This document shows positions 29,046 to 39,129 of a stretch of DNA of 64,000 nucleotides, piece after piece. The position numbers and the translations under genes are program-made. Each line of letters begins with the position of its first letter. Within the stretch, counting starts at the first letter, position 1. The DNA comes from an uncultured Oscillospiraceae bacterium (GTDB lineage Bacteria > Bacillota > Clostridia > Oscillospirales > Ruminococcaceae): the NCBI GenBank assembly GCA_949745795.1, contig CATKAZ010000096.1:1-64000 (forward strand). Direction: 5' to 3'. The notes beneath the pieces were generated by a model. That model did not search any database, was not told the DNA's origin, and worked only from the letters and a program-made list of their open reading frames with translations.

Positions 29046-29250
29046 ACCGGCTATAACACAATTGATTTCTAAAAATGACAGTTATTATTCTCTTGTAATC
29101 GGAGTTGCAAAACGTGCAAGAGAAGTTGCTGATGAGCTTGCAGACGAAAAGAAAACTCTTGAAGAAAAACCAGTTAAGACAGCTGTTGAAGAATTTGCAG
29201 CAGGAAAATATAAGATTTTAGAATATAAGCCGTCAAATGATGAAAACTGA
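29038..29250 (+). CDS. rpoZ: RNA polymerase subunit omega
   Basis: 70 aa. [34 protein letters not shown] and AVEEFAAGKYKI are omega features. It aids folding and assembly of beta prime. The ATG at 29038 overlaps the gmk stop (eight bases), indicating coupling. Order gmk-rpoZ-priA is typical, except that coaBC, often found before priA, is absent. Confidence 0.94.
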   Translation: MLRPAITQLISKNDSYYSLVIGVAKRAREVADELADEKKTLEEKPVKTAVEEFAAGKYKILEYKPSNDEN

Positions 29251-29279
29251 TAAATACCAACGGAGGTGCCGATGCAGTT

Positions 29280-31730
29280 TTGTTTACTGAACTGAAAGCG
29301 CTGGTTGCTGTAAGTGCGGCGTCATTTGCCTTTGATAAAGCTTTTTCGTATCTTATACCGGAATCACTTGCTGAAAAGGCAGTTCCGGGAGTGAGGGTTC
29401 TTATACCTTTTGGTAAGGGTAACAGAAAAAGAGTCGGACTCATTCTAGGAATTGAAAAACTTGAAGAATATGAAGCCGGAAGGCTTAAAGCGATTATTTC
29501 AATTGCAGATAATATTCCCGTTCTAAATGATGAAATGCTTGATTTGGTTAATTGGCTGCGGGAAAATACTTTTTGTACCTATTATGACGCAGTAAGAACT
29601 ATACTTCCTTCCGGAATGAATATAAATATCCGGGAGCACTATTTTTTAAATAAAAACTGTTCTGATATTAGTCTTACGGAAAAGGAAAATAAGATTCTCG
29701 ATTTTCTTCATGAAAATGCAGATACTGATAGTGCTGCCGAGGAAGTAAAAGCACAGGGAAACGGTTTAGTTCTGGAATCGTTGATATCAAAGGGTATTTT
29801 AAAATATGAGCTGACAGGAAAACAAAATATCGGTGACAGTAGTATAAAAATGCTGGAGCTTACCGAAAGCTATAAAAAATCTCCGGAAAGCTTTAAACTT
29901 ACTGCAAAGCAGAAAATGCTTGCGGATATTTTAGCAGAACATGATGAGATTTCCGTTAAGGAGGCATGTTATCTTTGCGGTGTAGGAATAACTGTAGAAA
30001 AAAAGCTTGTTGAAAAAGGCGCTGCCAGAGAATATGATTATGAGGTATTCCGTTCTGTAAATATCGGAGTGAATGACAGTCGTTCTCTCAATTCGATCGT
30101 ACTGACCGATGAACAGCGAAGGGTATATGAAAGAGTCAGAGAACAGATGCATACGGGTAATCCTCATTGTTTTCTGCTTCACGGAGTTACAGGAAGCGGC
30201 AAAACATCGGTATTTGAAAAGCTTATCGGAGAGTGTATTTCTTCGGGTAAACAAGCAGTCTTGCTAATACCCGAAATTTCCCTTACGCCTCAGACGGTAC
30301 GCAGATTTCGGGAACTGTTCGGAGAAACTGTTGCGGTGATCCACAGCAGCTTGTCCTTGGGACAGCGTATGGACGAGTATAAAAGAATAAAACGGGGTTT
30401 GGCAAAAATCGCAGTGGGAACACGCAGTGCAGTTTTTGCTCCGTTTGAAAATATAGGTCTTATTATTGTTGATGAAGAAGGGGAACGCTCATATAAATCT
30501 GACAGTGCGCCGAGGTATAACGCTATAGATGTGGCAAAAAAAAGATGCCGTACTCATAATGCGGTTTTATTGCTGGCATCTGCAACACCGTCTATTGAAA
30601 GCTATTATTATGCGCAAAAAGGGATATATGAGCTTCTTGAAATGAAAAAGCGTTATTCGGGAACGATTCTTCCTCATGTCGGTATCGTTGATATGAATGA
30701 GGAAAGATACGACGGAAACGCTTCGGAATTCAGCAATATTTTAATAGATGAAATAACTGAAAATTTAAATAATAATGAGCAGACGATTCTTCTTCTTAAC
30801 AGAAGAGGATATCATACTATAATAAGCTGCTGTGACTGTCATAAGCCTGTTTACTGCCCTAATTGCAGCATTCCTATGACATATCATAAGATAAATAATA
30901 CGCTTATGTGCCATTACTGCGGGCATAGTCAGCCGCCTGTTGAAAGCTGCACGGAGTGCGGAAGCAACAGATTAAAACAAATGGGATTTGGTACTCAGAA
31001 GCTGGAGGAACAGCTGAGCAAGCTTTTTCCTCAGGCTCGTATTCTTAGAATGGATGCCGATACTACCATGTCAAAATATTCATATGAAAGAAATTTTAAG
31101 GATTTTGGTCAGGGAAAGTATGATATTATGATCGGTACTCAAATGATAGGTAAAGGTCTTGATTTTCCAAATGTTACTCTTGTGGGAATTTTATCTGTGG
31201 ATAAAGCTCTTTATGCAGGAGATTTCCGGAGCTATGAAAGAACATTTTCACTGGCAGCTCAGGTTGTGGGCAGAGCGGGAAGAGGAGAAAAGTCCGGAAG
31301 AGCGTACCTGCAAACATTTATGCCTGACCATTATGTACTGAATCTTGCGGCAAAGCAGGATTATAAAGCGTTTTACAAGGAGGAAATTCTAATCAGAAAA
31401 GCGTTGCTTTTTCCGCCTGTATGTGATATCTGCGTACTTGGAATAAGCAGTGAGGATGATGAAAAATCGGAAGAAATGTCAGAAAAAATTCTTGAAATTA
31501 TAAGGGATTTAGTAAAAAACGGCGTAAATTTTCCGCTTAGAGTTTTAGGACCTGTAAAGTGTTCCTACGGAAAAATAAACGGCAAATTTAGGTACAGACT
31601 GATTTTAAAATGTAAAAATACATATGATTTCAGAAATTTTGTCAGGGAGATACTGGCGGAAGCAGGACGTGCAAAGGAATTTAAAAATGTTAATGTTTAC
31701 GCTGATATTAACGGTGATATCGGCATATAG
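29280..31730 (+). CDS. priA: Primosomal replication helicase PriA
   Basis: 816 aa superfamily 2 helicase that restarts stalled forks. Order: N-terminal DNA-binding domain (about 1-105, SYLIPESLAEKAVPGVRVLI), helicase lobe 1 with Walker A GVTGSGKTS and motif II DEEGERSYKS, an eight-Cys zinc region (CCDCHKPVYCPNC ... CHYCG ... CTECG) and lobe 2 with GTQMIGKGLDFPNV and QVVGRAGRG. Motif II has Gly where most PriA have His (DEEH). Start taken as TTG at 29280; the CGGAGG site lies 13 bases away, longer than usual, so the start is the least certain part. Confidence 0.94.
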   Translation: MFTELKALVAVSAASFAFDKAFSYLIPESLAEKAVPGVRVLIPFGKGNRKRVGLILGIEKLEEYEAGRLKAIISIADNIPVLNDEMLDLVNWLRENTFCTYYDAVRTILPSGMNINIREHYFLNKNCSDISLTEKENKILDFLHENADTDSAAEEVKAQGNGLVLESLISKGILKYELTGKQNIGDSSIKMLELTESYKKSPESFKLTAKQKMLADILAEHDEISVKEACYLCGVGITVEKKLVEKGAAREYDYEVFRSVNIGVNDSRSLNSIVLTDEQRRVYERVREQMHTGNPHCFLLHGVTGSGKTSVFEKLIGECISSGKQAVLLIPEISLTPQTVRRFRELFGETVAVIHSSLSLGQRMDEYKRIKRGLAKIAVGTRSAVFAPFENIGLIIVDEEGERSYKSDSAPRYNAIDVAKKRCRTHNAVLLLASATPSIESYYYAQKGIYELLEMKKRYSGTILPHVGIVDMNEERYDGNASEFSNILIDEITENLNNNEQTILLLNRRGYHTIISCCDCHKPVYCPNCSIPMTYHKINNTLMCHYCGHSQPPVESCTECGSNRLKQMGFGTQKLEEQLSKLFPQARILRMDADTTMSKYSYERNFKDFGQGKYDIMIGTQMIGKGLDFPNVTLVGILSVDKALYAGDFRSYERTFSLAAQVVGRAGRGEKSGRAYLQTFMPDHYVLNLAAKQDYKAFYKEEILIRKALLFPPVCDICVLGISSEDDEKSEEMSEKILEIIRDLVKNGVNFPLRVLGPVKCSYGKINGKFRYRLILKCKNTYDFRNFVREILAEAGRAKEFKNVNVYADINGDIGI

Positions 31731-31748
31731 TATATAGCGGAGGAAATT

Positions 31749-32213
31749 ATGGCACTTAGAAAAATTGTAACAAAGGAAGACCCGATTTTAAGAAAGGTCT
31801 GCAAGCCTGTTGAAGTTTTTGACGAAAAGCTGGCTTGTTTGATTGACGATATGATACAGACTTTAAAAAAAGCACAGGGAGTCGGTCTTGCTGCACCGCA
31901 GGTTGGATTTCTCAAAAGAATTTTTATTATGGATCTCGGTGATGAAATGATAGAATGTATAAATCCCGAAATTATTAAAACAGGCGGAAAACAAAGAGTT
32001 GTAGAAGGGTGTCTGTCTTGTCCGGACGATTGGGGATATGTGACCAGACCTAATAAGTGCAGGCTTCGGGCACAAAACAGGTACGGCGAATATTTTGAAC
32101 TGAATCTTAAGGAATTAGGTGCTCAGTGTGCCTGCCACGAGAATGATCATCTTGACGGTAAACTTTTCGTTGATATAATAGAAGAAAGGGTACAGCCGGG
32201 GGAGGACAAGTAA
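31749..32213 (+). CDS. def: Peptide deformylase
   Basis: 154 aa metalloenzyme removing the formyl group from new proteins. The three motifs are present: GVGLAAPQVG, EGCLSCP (Cys ligand) and HENDHLDG (two His ligands and catalytic Glu). GCGGAGGAA precedes the ATG. The fmt start follows the def stop directly, pairing the enzymes that add and remove formyl groups. Confidence 0.96.
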   Translation: MALRKIVTKEDPILRKVCKPVEVFDEKLACLIDDMIQTLKKAQGVGLAAPQVGFLKRIFIMDLGDEMIECINPEIIKTGGKQRVVEGCLSCPDDWGYVTRPNKCRLRAQNRYGEYFELNLKELGAQCACHENDHLDGKLFVDIIEERVQPGEDK

Positions 32214-33137
32214 ATGAAAATAGTTTTTATGGGAACTCCTGATTTTGCAGTACCGTGCCTGAAAGCGCTTGCAGAAAACGGTCATGATATAAGGGCAGTT
32301 TTTACACAGCCGGACAGACCCAAGGGCAGAGGATATAAAATGGTATCTCCTCCGGTAAAGAAGTGTGCGGAGGAATATGATTTACCTGTATTTCAGCCCC
32401 TTTCACTGCGCAGAGGAGAAGACGCTGAAAAGTCATTGACAGTTCTCAGAGAGATTTCTCCTGAGCTTATTATAGTTGTGGCTTATGGTCAGATTCTTCC
32501 CAAGGAAGTACTTGAGCTTCCGAAACACGGGTGTATAAACATTCATGCATCTCTTCTTCCGGAGTACAGAGGAGCAGCTCCTATTCAAAGATGCGTTCTC
32601 GACGGAAAAACCAAAACCGGAGTTACATCAATGCTGATGGAGGAAGGTTTGGATACAGGCGATATGCTCATAAAAAAAGAACTTGAGATAGGCAGGAATG
32701 AAACGGCGTCTGAGCTTCATGACAGACTCTCCGAAATCGGAGCAGAGGTGCTGCTGGAAACTGTAAAGGCGGTAGAAAATGAAAATCTTACACCTGTAAA
32801 ACAGGATGATTCGCTTTCTACTTATGCAAAGATGATAACGAAGGATATGAGTGAGCTTGATTTTTCAAAGCCTGCTGAAGAGATCCATAATATAATCAGG
32901 GGTATTACGGGTTTTACTATGCTGGACGGCAAACGTCTTAAGATTTACAGAAGCCGTGTTATAGGAGAAAGTGCAAACGAGTTTGGAACGGTTGAAAATC
33001 CGGATAATTTTACTGTTGTATGCGGAGACGGAAAATGTATTGAATTTACAGAGATTCAGTATGAAGGCGGGAAACGAATGAGTACAGAAAATTTTCTTAG
33101 AGGAAGAAAGCTTGTTAAGGGACAAAAGCTGGGGTAA
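32214..33137 (+). CDS. fmt: Methionyl-tRNA formyltransferase
   Basis: 307 aa. It formylates Met on initiator tRNA using 10-formyl-THF; an initiator tRNA gene lies in this window at 55.5 kb. MKIVFMGTPDFAVPCLKAL, the catalytic HASLLPEYRGAAPIQ and the MITKDMSELDFSKPAEEIHN segment are typical. It starts one base after the def stop, with GGGGGAGG inside the end of def. Confidence 0.96.
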   Translation: MKIVFMGTPDFAVPCLKALAENGHDIRAVFTQPDRPKGRGYKMVSPPVKKCAEEYDLPVFQPLSLRRGEDAEKSLTVLREISPELIIVVAYGQILPKEVLELPKHGCINIHASLLPEYRGAAPIQRCVLDGKTKTGVTSMLMEEGLDTGDMLIKKELEIGRNETASELHDRLSEIGAEVLLETVKAVENENLTPVKQDDSLSTYAKMITKDMSELDFSKPAEEIHNIIRGITGFTMLDGKRLKIYRSRVIGESANEFGTVENPDNFTVVCGDGKCIEFTEIQYEGGKRMSTENFLRGRKLVKGQKLG

Positions 33138-33151
33138 GGAAAGGAATTATT

Positions 33152-33850
33152 ATGTTTTTTTATAATTATTACTGGCTTGCACTGATACCGCTTGTTATTG
33201 CAATGATAGCGTCGGCAAATGTAAAATCAACCTATTCTAAGTATGAAAAAATCAAAAACGGAAGAGGTCTGACAGGAGCTATGGCGGCAAGGCAGATTCT
33301 TGACGCAAACGGTCTTTATAATATCAGAATTGAGTATGTGGCAGGTCAGCTTTCCGATCATTTTGATCCACGATCAAATGTTGTGAGGCTTTCAGATTCA
33401 ACTTATAACAGTACTTCCGTAGCGGCTGTGGGAGTTGCGGCTCATGAAGTGGGACATGCAATTCAATATGCTAAGGGATATACGCCAATGAAATTAAGAA
33501 GCGCCATAATCCCACTTACAAATATAGGCTCTTCACTTTCCTATCCTTTGGTTTTGCTGGGATTAATCATTGGTAATTCGTATATGTCCGATTTTTTTGT
33601 AAATGCAGGAATAATTCTTTTTCTTACTGTCGTTATTTTTCAGTTTGCGACGTTATTTGTAGAATTCAATGCAAGCTCAAGAGCCATGAAAACTCTTGAA
33701 ACTGACCATATACTTGAAGGCGATGAGCTTTCTATGTCAAGAAAGGTTCTGACTGCCGCTGCCTTAACATATGTTGCGGCGCTGTTTACAGCAATAATGA
33801 ACCTTATAAGACTTTTATTAATAGCATCAAATAGAAACAGGCGGAATTAA
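33152..33850 (+). CDS. Membrane zinc metallopeptidase, YugP-like
   Basis: 232 aa membrane protein of the zinc-peptidase-2 (YugP/DUF751-like) kind. An N-terminal span is followed by a domain with the zinc motif VAAHEVGHAIQYA and then two to three C-terminal spans. Substrates are not known. It lies between fmt and rsmB, as in many Clostridia, and its stop overlaps the rsmB start (TAATG). Confidence 0.92.
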   Translation: MFFYNYYWLALIPLVIAMIASANVKSTYSKYEKIKNGRGLTGAMAARQILDANGLYNIRIEYVAGQLSDHFDPRSNVVRLSDSTYNSTSVAAVGVAAHEVGHAIQYAKGYTPMKLRSAIIPLTNIGSSLSYPLVLLGLIIGNSYMSDFFVNAGIILFLTVVIFQFATLFVEFNASSRAMKTLETDHILEGDELSMSRKVLTAAALTYVAALFTAIMNLIRLLLIASNRNRRN

Positions 33851-35154
33851 TGGATAATGCAAGATTACAGGCAGTAAAGCTGCTGGGAAAAACGTTTTCT
33901 AAGGGAGGATATTCAAATATTCTTCTTGATAAGACCTTATCTGAAACTTCAATGGGTGAAAAGGATAAAAGCTTCTGCGCTGCTTTGTACTATGGAGTTT
34001 TAGAACGAAGAATTACTCTGGATTATATTATTGAAGGGTATAGCCGCATGAAGCTATCAAAGCTTCGTCCTGAAATACTTAATATTCTAAGAATCGGGAT
34101 TTATCAGCTTAAGTTTATGGATAATATTCCTGACAGTGCGGCGGTGAATGAAAGTGTAAATATTGCCGGAAAGTTAAAGCTTGGCGGTCTTTCTGGATTT
34201 GTAAATGCGGTATTAAGAAATTTTTTACGAGACGGTAAACAGATAAAATATCCGGAAAATAATATTAAAAAATTGTCGGTTGAATATTCTGCACCGGAAT
34301 GGCTTGTTAATTTGCTTTTGGAAAATTATTCTGACAGTCAGACTGCTTCACTGCTTGAGAGTTCGGTTAAAAAGCCTCCCGTCACTATAAGGTTAAATAA
34401 TCTTAAAGGTGAAGCATCTCAAATAATTGAAAAGCTTTCGGATTTTTCTCCTGAAAGTACGGCAATTGACGGGTGTTTTAAAATCAGTTACAGCGATGTT
34501 ACGAAAACACAAGCCTTTAAGAACGGTTTTTTTCATGTTCAGGATATTGCTTCTCAGCTTTGCTGTATGGCATTGAATCCTAAAGAAGGAGAAACAGTAC
34601 TTGATTTGTGTTCTGCCCCGGGTGGAAAAGCATTTACTCTTGCAGAGCTTATGAATGATAAAGGCAGAATATTAGCTTTTGATATCCATGCAAATAGAGT
34701 AAAACTTATTAAAAACGGTGCAGACAGACTGGGAATAAGCTGTATTGAAGCCAAAACTGGAAACGCTTCGGTTTTTGATAAGAATATTCCGATGGCAGAT
34801 AAGATTTTATGTGATGTACCGTGCTCCGGTCTTGGAGTGATCAGACGCAAGCCGGAAATTAAGTATAAACACTTTGAGGAATTTGAAAGACTTCCGGAAA
34901 TTCAGTATAAAATATTGGAAAATGCAGTAAAATATTTAAAACCGGGCGGAGAACTGGTTTATTCAACATGTACTGTTAATCCTGTTGAAAATGATCGGGT
35001 TATTGATAGATTTTTAATGGAAAATAAAAATTTTGAGGGAATAAAATTTCTTGAGGAATTGGGTACACCATTTGGCGATTTTAAAGTAACGCTTTTTCCG
35101 GAGAACTTTAACAGTGATGGTTTTTTTATTTCTAAAATAAAAAGGACGGAATAA
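33850..35154 (+). CDS. rsmB: 16S rRNA (cytosine-967-C5) methyltransferase
   Basis: 434 aa. N-terminal NusB-like RNA-binding domain (about 1-135, RLQAVKLLGKTFSKGGYSNI), then an SAM-dependent domain with VLDLCSAPGGKAF (SAM site), DVPCSGLGVIRRKPE (motif IV) and YSTCTVNPVEND (catalytic Cys, motif VI). It starts within the stop of the preceding peptidase gene. The same gene order is found in Bacillus (yloM). Confidence 0.95.
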   Translation: MDNARLQAVKLLGKTFSKGGYSNILLDKTLSETSMGEKDKSFCAALYYGVLERRITLDYIIEGYSRMKLSKLRPEILNILRIGIYQLKFMDNIPDSAAVNESVNIAGKLKLGGLSGFVNAVLRNFLRDGKQIKYPENNIKKLSVEYSAPEWLVNLLLENYSDSQTASLLESSVKKPPVTIRLNNLKGEASQIIEKLSDFSPESTAIDGCFKISYSDVTKTQAFKNGFFHVQDIASQLCCMALNPKEGETVLDLCSAPGGKAFTLAELMNDKGRILAFDIHANRVKLIKNGADRLGISCIEAKTGNASVFDKNIPMADKILCDVPCSGLGVIRRKPEIKYKHFEEFERLPEIQYKILENAVKYLKPGGELVYSTCTVNPVENDRVIDRFLMENKNFEGIKFLEELGTPFGDFKVTLFPENFNSDGFFISKIKRTE

Positions 35155-35156
35155 AT

Positions 35157-36191
35157 TTGGAGAAAATAGATATTTTATCCTTGACTCTCACGGAACTTGA
35201 AATGGAAATGATAAATCTGGGAGAGAAAAAATTCAGGGCAAAGCAGGTTTTTCAGTGGCTGCATGTTAAGCAGATAAAGGATTTTAGTGAAATGAGTAAT
35301 ATTTCATTGGAATTACGTACAAAAATCAGCGAGCATTTTTGTTTAAAATCACTAAATATGGTAAGAAGGCTTGAATCTAGTATAGATAATACTGTAAAAT
35401 ATCTATATGAGCTTTCTGATGGTACGTTTGTTGAAACAGTTCTTATGGAATATAATTACGGACTGAGTATCTGTGTGTCTACCCAGGTAGGGTGCAGAAT
35501 GGGCTGTAAATTTTGTGCGTCAACAATAGCAGGATTTGAAAGAAACCTTGAACCTTCTGAAATTCTTCTTCAGATTTATGAAACTCAAAGAGACTGCGGA
35601 AAGCGTATATCTGGTATTGTGCTTATGGGAATAGGGGAGCCGCTTGATAATTATAAAAACGTTGTGAAATTTTTGGAGCTTGTTTCTGCCTCCGAAGGAT
35701 TCGGACTGAGTCTCAGACATGTTACTCTTTCAACATGCGGAATAGTTCCGAAGATTCGGGAGCTTGCAGATTTACAGCTTGGACTTACACTGTCTGTTTC
35801 GCTTCACTGTGCAGACAATGACGGCAGAAGTGAAATAATGCCTGTAAATAAATCCTATAACGTAACAGAGCTTATAGACGCTACAAAGGAATATATCAGA
35901 AAAACCGGTCGGCGTGTTACTTATGAATACGCAGTTATTGACAATGTAAATTCGCTTAAAGGGGACGCTGAAAAGCTTGCTCACCTGATAAAGGGAATAA
36001 ACTGTCATGTTAATTTAATACCGATTAATTCAGTAAAGGAAAGAAATTATAAATCAAGCCGTGAATCGGCTTTGCTGTTTCGGAAATACCTAACTGAGCT
36101 TGGAATTAATGCAACTGTCCGCAGAACGCTGGGCAGTGATATTGATGCCGCATGCGGTCAGCTCAGGCGTGAAGCATCAAAAATAAAATAG
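35157..36191 (+). CDS. rlmN: 23S rRNA/tRNA adenine C2-methyltransferase, radical SAM
   Basis: 344 aa. Methylates A2503 of 23S rRNA and A37 of some tRNAs. The radical-SAM cluster motif CRMGCKFCAS, then GEPLDNYKN and the C-terminal RRTLGSDIDAACGQLR with the resolving Cys are visible. Start taken as TTG at 35157, two bases after rsmB, with GGACGG upstream. The next gene encodes the PP2C phosphatase. Confidence 0.95.
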   Translation: MEKIDILSLTLTELEMEMINLGEKKFRAKQVFQWLHVKQIKDFSEMSNISLELRTKISEHFCLKSLNMVRRLESSIDNTVKYLYELSDGTFVETVLMEYNYGLSICVSTQVGCRMGCKFCASTIAGFERNLEPSEILLQIYETQRDCGKRISGIVLMGIGEPLDNYKNVVKFLELVSASEGFGLSLRHVTLSTCGIVPKIRELADLQLGLTLSVSLHCADNDGRSEIMPVNKSYNVTELIDATKEYIRKTGRRVTYEYAVIDNVNSLKGDAEKLAHLIKGINCHVNLIPINSVKERNYKSSRESALLFRKYLTELGINATVRRTLGSDIDAACGQLRREASKIK

Positions 36192-36211
36192 AGAATTAGA
36201 GGTGAAGGATA

Positions 36212-36937
36212 TTGAAGTATGTCAGCGCTACTGATATAGGACTTGTCAGGGAAGAAAATCAGGATATGGTAAAGGTAGAGGAATTCTATGGTAACGTACT
36301 CGCTGTTGTTTGTGACGGTATGGGCGGAGAGCGCTCAGGACAGGACGCCAGCAGAATTGCTATAAAGGAATTTTTTGAACGGTTTGATTCGGGGTATTCG
36401 CCGTATCTTGACACTATAGGCGTGAGACAGCTTATGACAGCCTCAGTATCTGCTGCCAATTCGGTTATATATACAACAGCAAGAATGAATTACAGAAGCT
36501 TTGGTATGGGTACTACTTGTGTTGCGGCTTATATAGATGATAAATATATTTATATTTTGAATGTAGGCGACAGCCGAGCGTACTATATTGACGAAAGCGG
36601 TTTACATCAGATAACATCTGATCACACATTGGTAAATCTTCTTCTAATGCAGGGTAAAATAGAACCTGATGAGGTGCATACGCATCCTAAAAGAAATATG
36701 CTTACTAAAGCCGTAGGCGTTGAAAAGGTAATAAAGCCTGATTTTTTCCGAATGAAACGTGATGAAAAATTAACTCTTCTTTTGTGTTCTGACGGATTAT
36801 CAAGCTATTGCAGTGACAACGAAATATTTAATATAATAAAATCGACTCCTTTAGAGGAAGTCACCGGTGCGCTTATTGACCTTGCACTCAGCAAGGGCGG
36901 ACGGGATAATATAACCCTTGCGGTAATAACAGACTGA
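36212..36937 (+). CDS. prpC: PP2C-family Ser/Thr protein phosphatase (PrpC/Stp)
   Basis: 241 aa, reverses phosphorylation by the PASTA kinase encoded next. Metal-binding motifs DIGLVREENQD, VVCDGMGGERSGQ, GDSRAYYI and SDGLSSYC plus the terminal GGRDNIT are all present. TTG start at 36212 after GAGGTGAAGG. The phosphatase-kinase pair is a conserved regulatory unit of growth, cell-wall and spore germination control in Firmicutes. Confidence 0.95.
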   Translation: MKYVSATDIGLVREENQDMVKVEEFYGNVLAVVCDGMGGERSGQDASRIAIKEFFERFDSGYSPYLDTIGVRQLMTASVSAANSVIYTTARMNYRSFGMGTTCVAAYIDDKYIYILNVGDSRAYYIDESGLHQITSDHTLVNLLLMQGKIEPDEVHTHPKRNMLTKAVGVEKVIKPDFFRMKRDEKLTLLLCSDGLSSYCSDNEIFNIIKSTPLEEVTGALIDLALSKGGRDNITLAVITD

Positions 36938-36962
36938 TATAAACAGGAGTGTGGAGAATATA

Positions 36963-39128
36963 ATGGATAAGAACATTGGAAAGAAATTGGACGGACGTTA
37001 TGAGATTACAGAGCTTATCGGCGAAGGCGGAATGGCGGACGTTTATAAAGCTGTTGATATTGTAGATAACAAAATTATTGCAGTAAAGATTTTGAAAAAG
37101 GAATTTGCCGAAAGCGAAGAATTTTTAAGAAGATTCCGCAATGAATCCAAAGCAATAGCTGTTTTATCTCATCCGAATATTGTAAAAATTTATGATGTGG
37201 GATTTTCGGAAAAGATACAATTTATTGTAATGGAGTATATTGACGGTATTACTCTTAAAGAATATATGGAAAACGAGCGTGTTCTTAGCTGGAAGGATGC
37301 TGTTCATTTTGTGACACAGATTCTGAGAGCGCTTCAGCATGCTCATGAAAGAGGTATTGTACACAGAGATATTAAGCCGCAGAACATAATGATGTTTACA
37401 GACGGTACTATAAAGGTCATGGATTTCGGTATTGCAAAATTTGCCAGAGAAGAGGGCAAAACCGCAACCGATCAGGCTATAGGTACTGTTCACTATATAA
37501 GTCCGGAACAGGCCAGAGGAGATATTACCGACGCTAAAAGTGATTTATATTCCGTAGGCGTTATGCTGTATGAAATGCTGACAGGTCAAAAGCCTTTTGA
37601 TACTGATAATCCGGTGTCAATTGCGGTAATGCATATGCATAATATTGCCGAACTTCCAAGAAGAATTAATCCGGATATTCCAACTCCTTTGGAGGAAATT
37701 ATAGTTCATGCAATGGAAAAAAATCCTGATGACAGATATCAGACAGCAATTGAAATGATGCGGGATATTGATCGTTTTAAGGCTGATCCCGATGTAAAAT
37801 TCGGTTATATTACACGCAGTCAGGAAACAGACGCCGCTACAAGATACTTTGCCGCTGTAAATGATACTCCGGAAGAAACATATAATAATGAAAAAGATCA
37901 GGGTGAAATTGATACTTATAATCATAATGATATATATGAAGATACTTATGATGAGGATTATACTGATTTTGATGAGGAGGAAAGACCTGCTAAGAAGTCT
38001 CTTTTTGTACCTATTCTTTCAGCAGTTACGGTTGTTGTAATAATGGTTGCGGTATTTTTTATCGCTACACTCGTTAAAGGCGTTTTCTCGGGTGACGGGC
38101 AAAAGAATTCTTCAGAATTTGCAATGCCGAACCTTGTCGGGATGGATTACAATCAGGCTCATGAAGCATATCCTAATCTTGATATACAGTTTGAAGCTAC
38201 CGAGTGGTCTGAATTGGAAAAGGATAAAATTTTTGCACAGAATATCCCTGAGGGTGATGGTGTTAAAAAGGGTGAAGTTGTAAAAGTTAAAGTAAGCTTG
38301 GGCTCTAAAACCGTTAAAGTTCCAAACGTAAAAAATTATCATTATACTACGGCCGGAGATCTTCTGAGAGCTCAGGGACTTGAAGTTGAATTCCAATATC
38401 AGTCTAATGATGAAGTCGATGAGGAATTGGTTATTGATACTGAACCTTCTGCATTGGAAGAAGTACAGCCCGGATCTACAATACTGGTTTATGTAAGCAA
38501 GGGTTCGGAAATCGAGGAAATAGAAATGCTGGATTTTGTTGGTCAAAATATTAAGGACGCAAAGGTACAGTGCGGCGTTTGGGGACTGACCGTAAAAACT
38601 AAAAAGCAAGATTCCGGAGAAGAAGAAGGAACAATCCTGAAGCAGAGTATTGAAGAGGGCGAAAAAATTCCGGCGGATTCTACGATTATATTTACTGTAA
38701 GTACCGGAAAAGAGCCGGAGGGTGATGTTGAAATGAAGTTTTACTTCCCAAGCAGCGCTACGGGAAGATTTACCATTACCGCTTATCAGAACGGAGTGGC
38801 AATTTATGAAAGCTTTACACTGTCGGCGGATTATTCAAAAGAAAATCTTATTACGGTACGGGGAAAAGGAAAAGACGCAACAATTACTATGGTTTTGACA
38901 AATTTGAGTAATAATCTTACCTGCGAGTTGGGACGTTACAGTATGAATTTTGAAGAAGGAACATTCTCGATAATTGACGAGGATATTGACAGAGCATTCC
39001 AGACTGTTGATGGACTATATGTAGAGCCTACGGACGCTCCGCCGGTTCAACAGCCTACAGATGCTCCGCAGGATCAGACAGATGCTCCGGTAGCGAATGA
39101 TGATTCGTCCGGAGAAGGTGAAGAATAA
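36963..39128 (+). CDS. prkC: Ser/Thr protein kinase with three PASTA domains
   Basis: 721 aa membrane kinase. Kinase domain (about 12-275) with GEGGMADVY, catalytic HRDIKPQN and DFG (VMDFGIAKF); juxtamembrane acidic stretch; one membrane span (about 345-370); three PASTA repeats (about 386-583: MPNLVGMDYNQAHEAY, VPNVKNYHYTTAGDLL, MLDFVGQNIKDAKV) that bind muropeptides or lipid II; then a beta-rich domain and a Thr/Asp/Pro tail. ATG at 36963 is chosen for the GGAG six bases upstream. Confidence 0.96.
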   Translation: MDKNIGKKLDGRYEITELIGEGGMADVYKAVDIVDNKIIAVKILKKEFAESEEFLRRFRNESKAIAVLSHPNIVKIYDVGFSEKIQFIVMEYIDGITLKEYMENERVLSWKDAVHFVTQILRALQHAHERGIVHRDIKPQNIMMFTDGTIKVMDFGIAKFAREEGKTATDQAIGTVHYISPEQARGDITDAKSDLYSVGVMLYEMLTGQKPFDTDNPVSIAVMHMHNIAELPRRINPDIPTPLEEIIVHAMEKNPDDRYQTAIEMMRDIDRFKADPDVKFGYITRSQETDAATRYFAAVNDTPEETYNNEKDQGEIDTYNHNDIYEDTYDEDYTDFDEEERPAKKSLFVPILSAVTVVVIMVAVFFIATLVKGVFSGDGQKNSSEFAMPNLVGMDYNQAHEAYPNLDIQFEATEWSELEKDKIFAQNIPEGDGVKKGEVVKVKVSLGSKTVKVPNVKNYHYTTAGDLLRAQGLEVEFQYQSNDEVDEELVIDTEPSALEEVQPGSTILVYVSKGSEIEEIEMLDFVGQNIKDAKVQCGVWGLTVKTKKQDSGEEEGTILKQSIEEGEKIPADSTIIFTVSTGKEPEGDVEMKFYFPSSATGRFTITAYQNGVAIYESFTLSADYSKENLITVRGKGKDATITMVLTNLSNNLTCELGRYSMNFEEGTFSIIDEDIDRAFQTVDGLYVEPTDAPPVQQPTDAPQDQTDAPVANDDSSGEGEE

Positions 39129-39129
39129 C

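Noticed and set aside
29272..29295. ATG at 29272 as priA start
   Set aside because: It is in another frame and stops after seven codons, although it is well placed relative to CGGAGG.
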